Source: Deltaproteobacteria bacterium (lineage in GTDB: Bacteria; Desulfobacterota; Syntrophia; Syntrophales; UBA8958). From it: DNA of 64,000 nt. Below, in pieces: positions 51,940 through 61,474 of this stretch (the stretch's first letter is position 1; every line of letters starts with the position of its first letter). The DNA lies in contig JAPLJZ010000245.1 of assembly GCA_026388335.1 (NCBI GenBank), positions 1-64,000 on the forward strand, read 5' to 3'. The translations under genes and the position numbers were made by a program. Under the pieces are notes generated by a model, which was given only the letters and a program-made list of their open reading frames with translations, was not told the DNA's origin and did no database searches.

Positions 51940-52685
51940 GGCCTCTTGCTCTTGCGTTTAATTTGTTCGTTAATGCTGGCGATATCGGGGGATTCAAGAA
52001 GATAATGGATCACATCACCTGTAGAAAAATCAGGATTTCTCGGATAGAGATGTTCGAAGACATTCCTGATTACTGCGTAATCCTCCGGTGTGTCCAGGGT
52101 GACTTGCATCTCCGGATAGCTGAGGTCAGGTGGCGCGCTGACATTGTACAGCCGAAACCTTTCTGGGCGCTCCACAAGATAGGTCGTCACGTGCTCCCGG
52201 TCCACTTCATCGAGGTCCGGCTCATCAAGGGTCGATGCCAGCAGGTTAACGGACATGACGGCAACATCGAATCCGATTGGGTAGGTCCTGACCAGGTCGT
52301 TGGCGATGTAGTCCCACTTATCTTCGAGATATTTCTGTACACATGCGTCGATGAGCCGATGGTCCATGAGGGGACAATCCCCCGTCAACTGCACAAGGAT
52401 GTCTGCCCTGCGGGAACGCGCCGTATCAACGACGCGAGAGAGGACATCGTCTTCACTGCCCCGATAATGGGGCACTCCGATTTTCTCAGCCAAATCAATT
52501 ATGGGGTCATCCCCAGAACCATCAGGAAGAGCGATTACGACTTCATCGAGATATCTGGATCTCTGTACCCGCTCGATCATATGCTGAAGCAGCGGCTTAT
52601 CGAGAACCGGTAGGAGAACTTTTCCCGGAAGCCTACTGCTGGCCATGCGCGCCTCAATGGTGGCGATAATTTTCCTGCGGTTCAT
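51936..52685 (-). CDS. SpsF-like cytidylyltransferase-family protein
   Basis: A 249-residue nucleotidyltransferase-like protein. IATIEARMASSRLPGKVLLPV is the CTP-binding loop and VPHYRGSEDDVLSRVVDTA plus ILVQLTGDCPLMDHRLIDA are the following conserved segments. It starts inside the end of the carbamoyltransferase gene (32-base overlap) with GGTGG shortly before the ATG. Together with the dehydrogenase and aminotransferase downstream it forms an activation-oxidation-amination set for one sugar, distinct from the two NeuB-linked SpsF genes. Confidence 0.86.
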   Translation of the reverse strand: MNRRKIIATIEARMASSRLPGKVLLPVLDKPLLQHMIERVQRSRYLDEVVIALPDGSGDDPIIDLAEKIGVPHYRGSEDDVLSRVVDTARSRRADILVQLTGDCPLMDHRLIDACVQKYLEDKWDYIANDLVRTYPIGFDVAVMSVNLLASTLDEPDLDEVDREHVTTYLVERPERFRLYNVSAPPDLSYPEMQVTLDTPEDYAVIRNVFEHLYPRNPDFSTGDVIHYLLESPDIASINEQIKRKSKRP

Positions 52686-54384
52686 AATCCACCAGATTCA
52701 GATCATCTTTTTTAACAATATAATTTTCCAGAACAAGGACATCAAGATTGGTCCCCAGGAAACAGCGGATGGCATCTTCTGCTGAGCATACAATCGGCTC
52801 GCCCTTGATATTGAAGGACGTATTGAGGATGACCGGCACGGACGTCAATTTGTCGAACTCTTTGATGATCTCGTAAAGCATCGGGTTAACATCCCGAAGG
52901 ACGGTCTGGACACGTCCCGTCTGATCCTCATGGACAATCGACGGTATCACCTTCTTCTTGTCTGGCTTAACCTTATAGACGAGAAGCATGTAGGGAGAGG
53001 GATAGTCGTTTTCGAAATATTCCTTACAGCGCTCAGCATGTACAGACGGAGCAAAGGGCCGGAAAGGCTCCCTGAACTTTACCCGGTTATTGACAATGTC
53101 CTTCATATCCGGATAACGGGGATCCGCCAGGATGCTTCGATTTCCCAGTGCTCGCGGTCCGAATTCCATTCTCCCCTGGAAAAGGCCAATGACTTTCTTC
53201 TGGGTTAGCAATGAGGCAATATCGGCTGAGGCATTTGCGGATTTCTTTACCGGAAGTTTGTATTTTTCCAATGCGGCGGTGATTTCATCTTCAGAAGCGG
53301 CAGGACCGAGATAAGTATCAGAGGCCACATAACGGCGGGGTTTCCCCATTATGACGTTGTAGTAATAAAAGGCGCTTCCAATAGGCAGGCCGTTATCTCC
53401 ACTGGCGGGCTGAATGAATATGTCCTTGAAATACCCCTGATCGAGAATCATTCCGTTGGTCACGCAATTGAGGGCCACCCCACCGGCAACACAGATGGCG
53501 GTCTGTTTCGTTTTTTTATGAAGGTGCTCCGTAATGTGCAGGATAGTTTCTTCCAGAACGCGCTGGGCTGCCGCCGTCACTGCACGATGTCGATCGTTGA
53601 TTTCCTCCCCTGGTTGGCGTTTCGGACCGAAAATTCTATAGAATTTATCGCTTAGCCAAGCATCCCGTTTTAGGTGATACATAAAGTAACTAAGATCAAG
53701 ATCGTAAGTCCCGTCACGTTTCAGAGTGACGATTTTTTTAAATTCCTTGTAATAGGCGTCGGGATCACCGTATGCGGATAATCCCATTGTTTTCCCTTCG
53801 TCCATCTCGGGAATGTAACCCAAAAAATACGTGATGCAGGCATACATGGTGCCCAGTGAGTGGGGAAAGTTGACGTGCTGTAGCCTCTTAACCTTATTGC
53901 CATATCCATCGGAGAGGCTGCACGATTCATATTCACCGAGGCCGTCCACAGTCAGGATGGCAGCCCTATCAAAGGGGGAAACAAGATAAGTGCTACCAAT
54001 ATGGGCATCGTGATGTTTGATGAATGCGACAGGTATATCACAATTTATGGCTTTTCTAATATTACGTTTCAAGGGAATGAATTTTCTGAATTGCCTTCCG
54101 GCATATCTGAGTTCACCAAGTGCAAAGGGGAAATACCTCAGTTGGTGATAAAGAAAACGGTGCGTAAGCCAAAGGTGCGGCTTATAAGCGTAAGTAAGGC
54201 AATCGATATCTTCCAAAGAAATACCACCCTGGTCCAGACAAAACTTTATGGATTGGTACGGAAAAACCCGTGTATGCTTCTCACGGTTGAGCCTCTCTTC
54301 TTCGACGGCAGCGACGAGTTGACCATCAATAAGGAGTGCGGCTGAGGTATCATGTCCAAATGCGTTGATCCCTAATATTTTCAT
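52654..54384 (-). CDS. Carbamoyltransferase (NodU/CmcH family)
   Basis: A 576-residue enzyme of the NodU type. ILGINAFGHDTSAALLIDG opens the Kae1-like domain, FIKHHDAHIGSTYLVSPF gives the two metal His and TVDGLGEYES the metal Asp, so the canonical site is intact. VAGGVALNCVTNG and ASGDNGLPIGSAFYYYN bind nucleotide, and LNTSFNIKGEPIVC ends the C-terminal domain. It represents a different subfamily from the flanking copies at 46056 and 56194. Should transfer carbamoyl to a sugar hydroxyl. A 61-base gap follows on its upstream side. Confidence 0.91.
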   Translation of the reverse strand: MKILGINAFGHDTSAALLIDGQLVAAVEEERLNREKHTRVFPYQSIKFCLDQGGISLEDIDCLTYAYKPHLWLTHRFLYHQLRYFPFALGELRYAGRQFRKFIPLKRNIRKAINCDIPVAFIKHHDAHIGSTYLVSPFDRAAILTVDGLGEYESCSLSDGYGNKVKRLQHVNFPHSLGTMYACITYFLGYIPEMDEGKTMGLSAYGDPDAYYKEFKKIVTLKRDGTYDLDLSYFMYHLKRDAWLSDKFYRIFGPKRQPGEEINDRHRAVTAAAQRVLEETILHITEHLHKKTKQTAICVAGGVALNCVTNGMILDQGYFKDIFIQPASGDNGLPIGSAFYYYNVIMGKPRRYVASDTYLGPAASEDEITAALEKYKLPVKKSANASADIASLLTQKKVIGLFQGRMEFGPRALGNRSILADPRYPDMKDIVNNRVKFREPFRPFAPSVHAERCKEYFENDYPSPYMLLVYKVKPDKKKVIPSIVHEDQTGRVQTVLRDVNPMLYEIIKEFDKLTSVPVILNTSFNIKGEPIVCSAEDAIRCFLGTNLDVLVLENYIVKKDDLNLVDYEPQENYRHH

Positions 54385-54445
54385 TTTGTTCTAAACCCCG
54401 GATGGATTCTTAATATTAAACTCGGTAATATGAGTGATGCCTTTA

Positions 54446-56197
54446 CTAAATCTTCCACAATGTTTTTATCCATGAATACCACCAGAACCTTTCGGATCTC
54501 GCGTATTCATGGCACCATGCCGCTCTTGCCTCCTGGATATCGCGGCCTTTCCACCAGTCCTCCACATGGTCCCATATCTGGTTGACTTTCAGCGCCGCCG
54601 TTTCTGCATCCGGCAGGATGACGCCGGCCTGCTCCAGGGCTTCAAAATAGGGACGTGCACCGTCGGCTATCGCCCAATCATTTTTGTTCCAGTAGCAAAT
54701 TGTTGGGATGTTGGATGCGAGACTGATATGGAGCGTGGTCTGAGGGTTGTCCAGCACCAGCAACTTGCATTTTATCATCTCAGGGTGAGGCGCAGGCATG
54801 CCCTCAAGAAATTTCAATGTAGAAAAAAAACTGCGTAAATATGTCTTTTCTTCAAGGTAGATCGGATAATTCGAGGGCATCGTACGATAATAAGTTTTCG
54901 CGAAGATATCAGGAGATAACAGTTGTAAAAATTTTCTCTTTTCTTTTCTGTAAAGTAACAATCTTTTACCCTTGGGCAATATATCGAATCGAAGCTCGAA
55001 AGGGCTCAGTGATACGCCTACAAAAATCAGTTTGCCCGTTTTTCTGTATGAATTCCTTTTCTTTTCAAGTCTGGATAAAAAAGGGGAAGGCAAGGCATAA
55101 GCATTGACAGGGAAAGAACCGTGTTGCTGCCAACCCCAAGAGAAAAAATATTCATGGGCATAATCTATGTCAGGAATAATATTTGGTATTTTCGCTATTC
55201 CATATATTCCACCATGTTGGGTGCAAACTATTTTTTCACCCATCTCCTTTGCGTTTGCAAACAAAAATTTCGCTCTTTCGTTATACCAATTTACAGGCCC
55301 GATCAGCCGTAAACGATTTTTCACATATTTGTGTTTTTTCGCATGCAAGTAATGCGAATCAAAACCATCGCAGAACATTTTTGGAAGAACATTTTCTATT
55401 TGATTATCAATGACCTTCAAATAGAGAGCCGGGAAATAACTGGCATAATTCTTCTTTTCCAATGATACCAATACCGCCGTTGGCGGTCTTTCATTTTTTT
55501 CTCTTATGGGTTTAAGTTCGAGATAAAGAGAAAAAAGGAGCTGCTGGATACGTGATAGTCCGTAAACATCCACACATCTTCTTGAATAAGAAAAGTTGGA
55601 TATCTTGTGCTTCAAGTATTCAAAACTGGCAAGTGTTTCCCCCCCTGACGGCATCGAATGGCCGTTTGAATCATTAGTATACATGGGTATCATTAGCCAG
55701 TTTTTTGGATTTATCTCCTGAAGAAAAAGGGATAGAAGCCAGTGGTGAAAACGAATATCACGATAACCACGAGCTAAGAAATCCATAGTGTCTTCAAAAT
55801 CCCAGGGATTTTTATTAATTAGGATATCCACTTCAAATGCTTCTGATGGATGCTGTTCAATAAATTTTGTCAACTGCAGATACAGAAACCAAGACATGTT
55901 GATGAACAGGAGCATCCATGGTTTTATGAGAATTCCCCAAAATTCGACACTGAGATTTGTTGCATGATAGTTGTTCAGTTTCCGGGCAAACTGGGTGAGA
56001 TAATGATCACAAGCAAGGTCTCTGATCATGGTATAGCCTTTCATCTGCTCGCCGATATCCTTGAATACGTCGACGAAATCCAGATCTTCCCAGCCCGGAT
56101 AAAGGGATTCACGACCAATGAAAGAGCTTATAGAAAGGACCGCATCACGGTCCGGGGAGAAATCAGGAGGAACCTGATTAAAAATAAGTCTCCTCAT
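54446..56197 (-). CDS. LIC12162-family putative transferase
   Basis: A 583-residue protein matching the Leptospira LIC12162-type transferases. The tryptophan-rich N-terminal half (SVEFWGILIKPWMLLFINMSW, NPWDFEDTMDFL, NPKNWLMIPM) is typical. The C-terminal half contains KIVCTQHGGIYGIAK, YFFSWGWQQHG and CKLLVLDNPQTTLHISLASNIPTICYW, resembling GT-B donor domains. It probably transfers a sugar or nonulosonate to a lipid-linked acceptor. It overlaps the third carbamoyltransferase gene by 4 bases. Confidence 0.78.
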   Translation of the reverse strand: MRRLIFNQVPPDFSPDRDAVLSISSFIGRESLYPGWEDLDFVDVFKDIGEQMKGYTMIRDLACDHYLTQFARKLNNYHATNLSVEFWGILIKPWMLLFINMSWFLYLQLTKFIEQHPSEAFEVDILINKNPWDFEDTMDFLARGYRDIRFHHWLLSLFLQEINPKNWLMIPMYTNDSNGHSMPSGGETLASFEYLKHKISNFSYSRRCVDVYGLSRIQQLLFSLYLELKPIREKNERPPTAVLVSLEKKNYASYFPALYLKVIDNQIENVLPKMFCDGFDSHYLHAKKHKYVKNRLRLIGPVNWYNERAKFLFANAKEMGEKIVCTQHGGIYGIAKIPNIIPDIDYAHEYFFSWGWQQHGSFPVNAYALPSPFLSRLEKKRNSYRKTGKLIFVGVSLSPFELRFDILPKGKRLLLYRKEKRKFLQLLSPDIFAKTYYRTMPSNYPIYLEEKTYLRSFFSTLKFLEGMPAPHPEMIKCKLLVLDNPQTTLHISLASNIPTICYWNKNDWAIADGARPYFEALEQAGVILPDAETAALKVNQIWDHVEDWWKGRDIQEARAAWCHEYARSERFWWYSWIKTLWKI

Positions 56198-58023
56198 TGA
56201 AGTTTAAGATGACTTGAGCGAGGCTCTTTTTTTGTAATAAGCTTCCCGTCAAGAAGCAGCGCATCAATATCAGTAATGTTGAAAACTCGGTAGGCATCAG
56301 TCGCAGTGCTAACGATGGGTTCGCCATGAAGGTTAAAGGAAGTATTGAGCACACCTCCAGCACCTGTTTTCTCGTGAAAGGCTTGGATAAGGCTGTGGTA
56401 TTCTGGATTTGCATCCCTGGAAAGGATTTGCGGTCTTAGCGTTTTATCCGCAGGATGAAGTGCCGCAGCAAGCATTTCCTGTCCCGCTTCAGTCGATTCG
56501 AAACCAACAGTCATGAAAGGAGAAGGAATAGCCTTCGGGTTGATTAGATATTTTGAGGCATGTTCGCTCATGATCGTCGGTGCAAAGGGCATCCAAAAAT
56601 CACGCTTTTTGATTTTATGATTAATGATTTCGACAATTGAACGATTTCGTGGATCGGCAATAATGGAACGATTACCAAGGGACCTGGCTCCAAATTCCAT
56701 GCGGCCACTACAACGGCCGATTACCCATCCATCTGACAGAAGATCCGCCAGAAAGTCGTCATGCGCTTCATAAACAAAGTAGCCATTCCTGCGAGCCGCC
56801 AGCAATGCTCCATCGACATCTGCCTGTTTTAAGGCTGGTCCCAAATAAGCGTGATCCAAAGGTTTCATGTCCCGCCTGCCAAGCACTTCGTCCATATAGG
56901 CGTAACACACACCCATGGCCAGCGATTCATCACCACCGGAAGGCGGCACAAACATATCATTCATATCGGCAAGATCTTTCAACATCATATTGACCTTGAT
57001 ATTCATGGCAATACCACCGGACAGGGCAAGTCTGCGGGAGCCGAACCTGTTCATTGCATTCAATGTATACTCCGTCATAATATCTTCGGTATATTTCTGC
57101 AGTCCTCCGGCAATCCCATCAAAACGAAACCCTTCCAATCGATCCTTGAACCAGAAATAATGGTCTTTCGGCCTTTCATAGAATTTGAAATCAATCCCGT
57201 CTACATACATATGCCGCTTGAAAACATTTAATGGGCCTGAATAAATCGGCTCCTTTGCATAGGGCGCAAGACCCATGACCTTGTATTCGTGAGAATTGGG
57301 CTCCATACCCAGTAGCAAAGTCATATAACGGTATAATCTTCCCAAGGTAAAATCATTTGCAGAAACTGCATGGACACGCTTCAATCCCCCCTGATTTACG
57401 GGCAAGGATAGAGTGCCGCTCAAATCGTCACCAAAGGCATCCACAGACATGACAAGCACATCCTCCCCCCGTAGCGGGCCTGCCCAGTATGCATAAGCAG
57501 CATGACATATGTGATGATCCAAGTGCTTGATTCGTTTATCGGAAATACATAGATGATCGCAAATGATCTTGTGAACGAACTTAGTGTATTCACCCTGACT
57601 TTCTCCGCTATAATAGTCCTGGCTCGATGCTTTCAAAAAGGATCCCCAGGCTTCTGCTCCTGGATATTGTGAAACATCGATTTTATCCTTGAATAATTCA
57701 TGTAAGCGGCAATCTCGATTTTCGTATAACTTGGGATACCAGAATTCTCTCATTAGACGGATGTGATCAGGAACGTGCCAACTACTATGAGTTCGCAGGA
57801 GATGCGTTGATACATTCAATTTGCTTCCAGCAATTAGAATTACATCCAGTTCCTGCCCATCGACATGCCCTTCCTTCAGCACATATTCAATTGCGTTAAG
57901 AGGATAGGCTTCATCGTGCTTCACTCTGCTGAATCGTTCTTCACTGACACAGGCCACTATCCGGTCATCGATGAATAATGCTGCGGTTGCCAATTGGCCC
58001 AATGATAATCCCAATAGTTTCAT
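56194..58023 (-). CDS. Carbamoyltransferase (NodU/CmcH family)
   Basis: A 609-residue enzyme. LLGLSLGQLATAALFIDDR opens the Kae1-like domain; HLDHHICHAAYAYWAGPL holds the metal His pair and SVDAFGDDLSG the metal Asp. ALSGGIAMNIKVNMML and PSGGDESLAMGVCYAYM bind nucleotide, and LNTSFNLHGEPIVS the C-terminal end. It shares RDFWMPF-x-PTI and FMT-x-x-FxST segments with the copy at 46056, so these two are close paralogues; the one at 52654 is more distant. Preceded by AAGGATACTT before the ATG. Confidence 0.91.
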   Translation of the reverse strand: MKLLGLSLGQLATAALFIDDRIVACVSEERFSRVKHDEAYPLNAIEYVLKEGHVDGQELDVILIAGSKLNVSTHLLRTHSSWHVPDHIRLMREFWYPKLYENRDCRLHELFKDKIDVSQYPGAEAWGSFLKASSQDYYSGESQGEYTKFVHKIICDHLCISDKRIKHLDHHICHAAYAYWAGPLRGEDVLVMSVDAFGDDLSGTLSLPVNQGGLKRVHAVSANDFTLGRLYRYMTLLLGMEPNSHEYKVMGLAPYAKEPIYSGPLNVFKRHMYVDGIDFKFYERPKDHYFWFKDRLEGFRFDGIAGGLQKYTEDIMTEYTLNAMNRFGSRRLALSGGIAMNIKVNMMLKDLADMNDMFVPPSGGDESLAMGVCYAYMDEVLGRRDMKPLDHAYLGPALKQADVDGALLAARRNGYFVYEAHDDFLADLLSDGWVIGRCSGRMEFGARSLGNRSIIADPRNRSIVEIINHKIKKRDFWMPFAPTIMSEHASKYLINPKAIPSPFMTVGFESTEAGQEMLAAALHPADKTLRPQILSRDANPEYHSLIQAFHEKTGAGGVLNTSFNLHGEPIVSTATDAYRVFNITDIDALLLDGKLITKKEPRSSHLKLQ

Positions 58024-58080
58024 AAGTATCCTTGAGATATTGCTTTGATTTCATATTTAATTAAATGGCGCAAATTCGAT

Positions 58081-59157
58081 CTAATCATCAGGTCTCTCCC
58101 TGTACAGAAAACTCCATTCCAAAAGAGCATCCTTCTCTATTTTAATCAAAACCTTCTGTCCAATGACCTGCTCCATATATAACGGGCTGATACCCGTGCC
58201 TGGTCTCTTCCAAGTGAGATCATCCGGTTCTAAAACTTTGTTTTGCGGGATTGACCTTCTAGCGACCAGACTACGCCGAGCATTTCTTCTGGCCGGTTCT
58301 TCGCTTTCAAGGGAGGAAACCGTGAATGATCCAAGCATATTAAATACATCTTCCAGGTTCTTTCTAAATTTCTGAAGATCATCTTTGTCCATAGCATGAT
58401 AATGATCATTGCCGGGCAGATTTTTATCCAGAGTGAAATGCTTTTCCAGTATAATGGCCCCGAGAAGAACTGCTATTTCTAATATCTTCATGTCTCCAGG
58501 CAGGGTATGATCAGAGTAACCGATGATCTTATCGGGGAATTTGTTCCTCAGATCAAGGATCATGCCGAGATTGGCATCTTTGTACGCCGTCGGATAGTTA
58601 AGAACACAATGAAGAAGTGCCAGAGGGGTGCCTGACCGTTCGATCCATTCCACGGCTTCTTTAATCTCAGACAAATGGGATGCCCCCGTCGACAGGATAA
58701 CGGGCTTACCAAACCCGCAGATATATTCGATGAATGGCTTGTTGGTGATATCGGATGATGAGATCTTGAAAACACTCACAAGATCATTTAAAAAACCGGC
58801 AGATTCCAGATCAAAGGGAGTACACATGAATTCAATACTGGCGGCATCACAGTGGGACTTCAATTCTTCAAACTCCTTTTTCCAAAAACGGTCATGTCTT
58901 TTGAACAGTTCATACTGACTCTCCGTCTTCTCTTTAGTGAGATCCCAGTATGCGGGAGAATTGATTGAGGCCAGGGTATCGGCCTTGTATGCCTGAAATT
59001 TAACGGCATCGGCACCTCCAGCGCAGGCTTCGTCAATCAGGCGTTTAGCCATGTCCATGCTTCCTTCATGATTCACCCCTACTTCCGCAATTATATAGGG
59101 CTGCACCAGGCTGCTGCTAAGAGACCCGAATGTTTTAAAGAGATCAAGGATCTTCAT
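58081..59157 (-). CDS. NeuB/SpsE-family nonulosonate synthase with SAF domain
   Basis: A 358-residue synthase that condenses PEP with a sugar to a nine-carbon acid such as sialic, legionaminic or pseudaminic acid. IIAEVGVNHEGSMDMAKRLID, GADAVKFQAYKAD, EFMCTPFDLESAGFL, FKISSSDITNKP, LLHCVLNYPT and YSDHTLPGDM are the barrel motifs in order. The C-terminal SAF domain is present (~290-350: RRSLVARRSIP, KRPGTGISP, IGQKV). It overlaps the SpsF-like gene by 4 bases (ATGA), matching the spsE-spsF pairing. Confidence 0.92.
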   Translation of the reverse strand: MKILDLFKTFGSLSSSLVQPYIIAEVGVNHEGSMDMAKRLIDEACAGGADAVKFQAYKADTLASINSPAYWDLTKEKTESQYELFKRHDRFWKKEFEELKSHCDAASIEFMCTPFDLESAGFLNDLVSVFKISSSDITNKPFIEYICGFGKPVILSTGASHLSEIKEAVEWIERSGTPLALLHCVLNYPTAYKDANLGMILDLRNKFPDKIIGYSDHTLPGDMKILEIAVLLGAIILEKHFTLDKNLPGNDHYHAMDKDDLQKFRKNLEDVFNMLGSFTVSSLESEEPARRNARRSLVARRSIPQNKVLEPDDLTWKRPGTGISPLYMEQVIGQKVLIKIEKDALLEWSFLYRERPDD

Positions 59158-59834
59158 GGATTCTTTTTGAAGAGTTTAACAACTTCATGAGGAGCCGTTT
59201 CAATGGTGAAGTCCATAGTGGAGAGACGGCAGTAATCATCAAAAGTGTCTATATCCAAGCGCAAATCGGGTTCAGAAATCTCCTCCGGCGGGTTGAAGGT
59301 TCTTATATCAAATCGCCCGTGGTTATCCACAATAAATGAAAGGCAATGTTCCCGATGGCATTTTTCTATGGCAGTACGGTAAATATGATCGAGCAATTCA
59401 TATGACACTATCTCTGCACCGAAACCATCAGGGTAGGTATTTCCTCTTGGCATATGGTTATAGGCATAATCACAGGGATGCTTATCGTAAAACTCGATCA
59501 GGCGATCTATCTCCTCTCCAGAAACCAGAGGGTTGTCCGCACAAATCCGCACCACGTGCGTTGCTCCATGAAAAGTAGCTGTCTTGTAGATCCGATCCAG
59601 TACGTCATCCTCACTTCCCCGATAGACGGCAGTTCCGAGGGAAAGAATATACTTTTCCAGAAGATCATTTTCTTTTGACTCAGGAATGGCTGCGACCACG
59701 AAATCTAACCTTCGTGATGACCTGACCCTCCTCACAACCCACTCGATAATAGGGTGGCCGTGGAGGCAGAGCATCATTTTGTATGGAAGCCTCGACGAGC
59801 CGAGACGGGCCTGAATGATACCAACTATTTTCAA
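59154..59834 (-). CDS. SpsF-like cytidylyltransferase-family protein
   Basis: A 226-residue nucleotidyltransferase-like protein. IIQARLGSSRLPYKMMLCLHG is the nucleotide loop (Tyr replaces the usual Gly before Lys), AVYRGSEDDVLDRIYKTA and HVVRICADNPLVSGEEIDRL the following motifs. In B. subtilis the equivalent pair SpsE-SpsF makes a spore-coat sugar, and here too it directly precedes the synthase gene. Whether it or the CMP-synthetase-like half of the 61471 gene activates the final sugar is unclear. Confidence 0.87.
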   Translation of the reverse strand: MKIVGIIQARLGSSRLPYKMMLCLHGHPIIEWVVRRVRSSRRLDFVVAAIPESKENDLLEKYILSLGTAVYRGSEDDVLDRIYKTATFHGATHVVRICADNPLVSGEEIDRLIEFYDKHPCDYAYNHMPRGNTYPDGFGAEIVSYELLDHIYRTAIEKCHREHCLSFIVDNHGRFDIRTFNPPEEISEPDLRLDIDTFDDYCRLSTMDFTIETAPHEVVKLFKKNP

Positions 59835-59893
59835 TAGATTCCTTTAAAAATGCTGCATATCTCAATGCGATCTTCAGAAGAATAAAACGAGTG

Positions 59894-61474
59894 TCATGAC
59901 GAGAGACTATTTGGTAAAGGGTATATTTTATTTAGATCTTCAAGATAGGATTCTTTCATTCCATCATCCACGTACCAGCCGTCATTAGCCCAAACGGTAT
60001 AATCAAATATCCGCAGAAGTGCCTTCCTAAGCTGAATTCCTATGTCATCAGACATTTCGGAACGCTTGATGAAAGGCTCATAACATTCCGGAAGTTTTAC
60101 ATATAGAACAAAAACATTGCGCATCGCGACTAATTCTTCATCACTGAATTCGCGAAACTTAAGAGCCGGCATATCACGCTGGTAAACAATCATGACGTTA
60201 TCGTCAAGAGAGAAGAACCCGTTATCCATTGCGATTTGCCTCAATTCGGTTCCTTCGAAAGGATAGAAAAAGCCAACATTAGGATATTGCACCTCTGCCT
60301 TTCTCGTCAATTCGACTGTTTTCCAATATGTTTTCCTGGTCTCAAAGGGGATGCCAAGCATGATGAATGCCGAGGTCCTTATGCCTGCACTCTTGAGAAG
60401 AGAAAATGCTTTAATGACGTCCTTTTCGGTATTCACACGATTAAGGACCTTCTTGTTGAGATAAGGATCCCCTGTTTCAATTGCGACAGATGCGCTGACA
60501 CAATTCATGTTTTTCAGCAATGCAACCTTTTCTTCCGTCACCGACTTCGGGTTTGTTTCGATAACAAAAGGAATATTCACTTTTTCCCTGTAAGCTTCAC
60601 TTAGTTCACGCAGATTCTCAAGGGGTCTCATTAAGAAGTCTTCATCGTGAAATTTAATGAATTCCAAATGATATTTATTTTTTAAATGCAACAGTTCTTC
60701 AATGATTCGTTCTGTGCTGTATCGTCTCAGATAATATCGGTTTTCGTATAAATCGTGATAAAAGTGATTGATACAGTATGTGCAGTGATAAGGACATCCC
60801 CAATTCAACATATGGTCGCCACTGATATATACCTTCCCGTCAAAGGGCTTGTAGAATTGCCTTTTGTCAAAAAGTTCCCAATCAACGTAGGGCAGATCAT
60901 CCAAGAAGTTCTCTAAAGGACGAAGTTTATTCCTGATGATTTTCCCATTCTGTTTAGCCCATATATTAGGAATAGTAAATAAGCTGGCATTTCCTGAAAG
61001 GGCATTCAGGAAATCTCTGAAAGCACCAAATCCCTCACCCAGGCATACAAAATCTGCATGACATTGATCGAGAGCCTTCAGTGGCTGCAATGTCGGGAAT
61101 TTGCCCCCCCAGATAATGGGAAGGCCAGGCCTGATTTCTTTAGCGATGCCCGAGATTTCTGTAGCTATCAAATATTCATCACTCAATACACTCATCGCTA
61201 AGCAGTCTGGTTGATAATCCTGTATCATGCTGACGAATCTGGAGCGCAAGTCGATTCTCTTCTTTTCATGTCCATAGGGCACCATATCGACCTGTTTGAA
61301 AAGTTTGGCGCTTTCTCCGGAGCGGGTATTATCCGCGAAACCAAAATCGATCTCGGTCGTATCAAACAGAGCCGTATCCCATCCCATGCTTCGAGCTATC
61401 GCTGATAGCAGGGATATACCAACGGGTTTAAATCCGAAGCTGTCCTTATTCGGCCAAACAAAGAGAATCTTCAC
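59894..61474 (-). CDS. B12-binding-domain radical SAM enzyme
   Basis: A 526-residue protein from the GTG at 61474, which overlaps the upstream stop as GTGA; the longer frame opens with TTG at 61492 inside the previous gene. The first ~170 residues (KILFVWPNK, PVGISLLSAIARSMG, CLAMSVLSDEYLIA, IIWGGKFPTL) form a B12-type Rossmann domain. Cluster cysteines are C227, C231 and C234 in CPYHCTYC. The C-terminal ~150 residues include RKTYWKTVELTRKAEV. Comparable enzymes add methyl groups at carbon or rearrange sugar skeletons, so it may tailor a nonulosonic-acid precursor. Confidence 0.88.
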   Translation of the reverse strand: MKILFVWPNKDSFGFKPVGISLLSAIARSMGWDTALFDTTEIDFGFADNTRSGESAKLFKQVDMVPYGHEKKRIDLRSRFVSMIQDYQPDCLAMSVLSDEYLIATEISGIAKEIRPGLPIIWGGKFPTLQPLKALDQCHADFVCLGEGFGAFRDFLNALSGNASLFTIPNIWAKQNGKIIRNKLRPLENFLDDLPYVDWELFDKRQFYKPFDGKVYISGDHMLNWGCPYHCTYCINHFYHDLYENRYYLRRYSTERIIEELLHLKNKYHLEFIKFHDEDFLMRPLENLRELSEAYREKVNIPFVIETNPKSVTEEKVALLKNMNCVSASVAIETGDPYLNKKVLNRVNTEKDVIKAFSLLKSAGIRTSAFIMLGIPFETRKTYWKTVELTRKAEVQYPNVGFFYPFEGTELRQIAMDNGFFSLDDNVMIVYQRDMPALKFREFSDEELVAMRNVFVLYVKLPECYEPFIKRSEMSDDIGIQLRKALLRIFDYTVWANDGWYVDDGMKESYLEDLNKIYPLPNSLSS

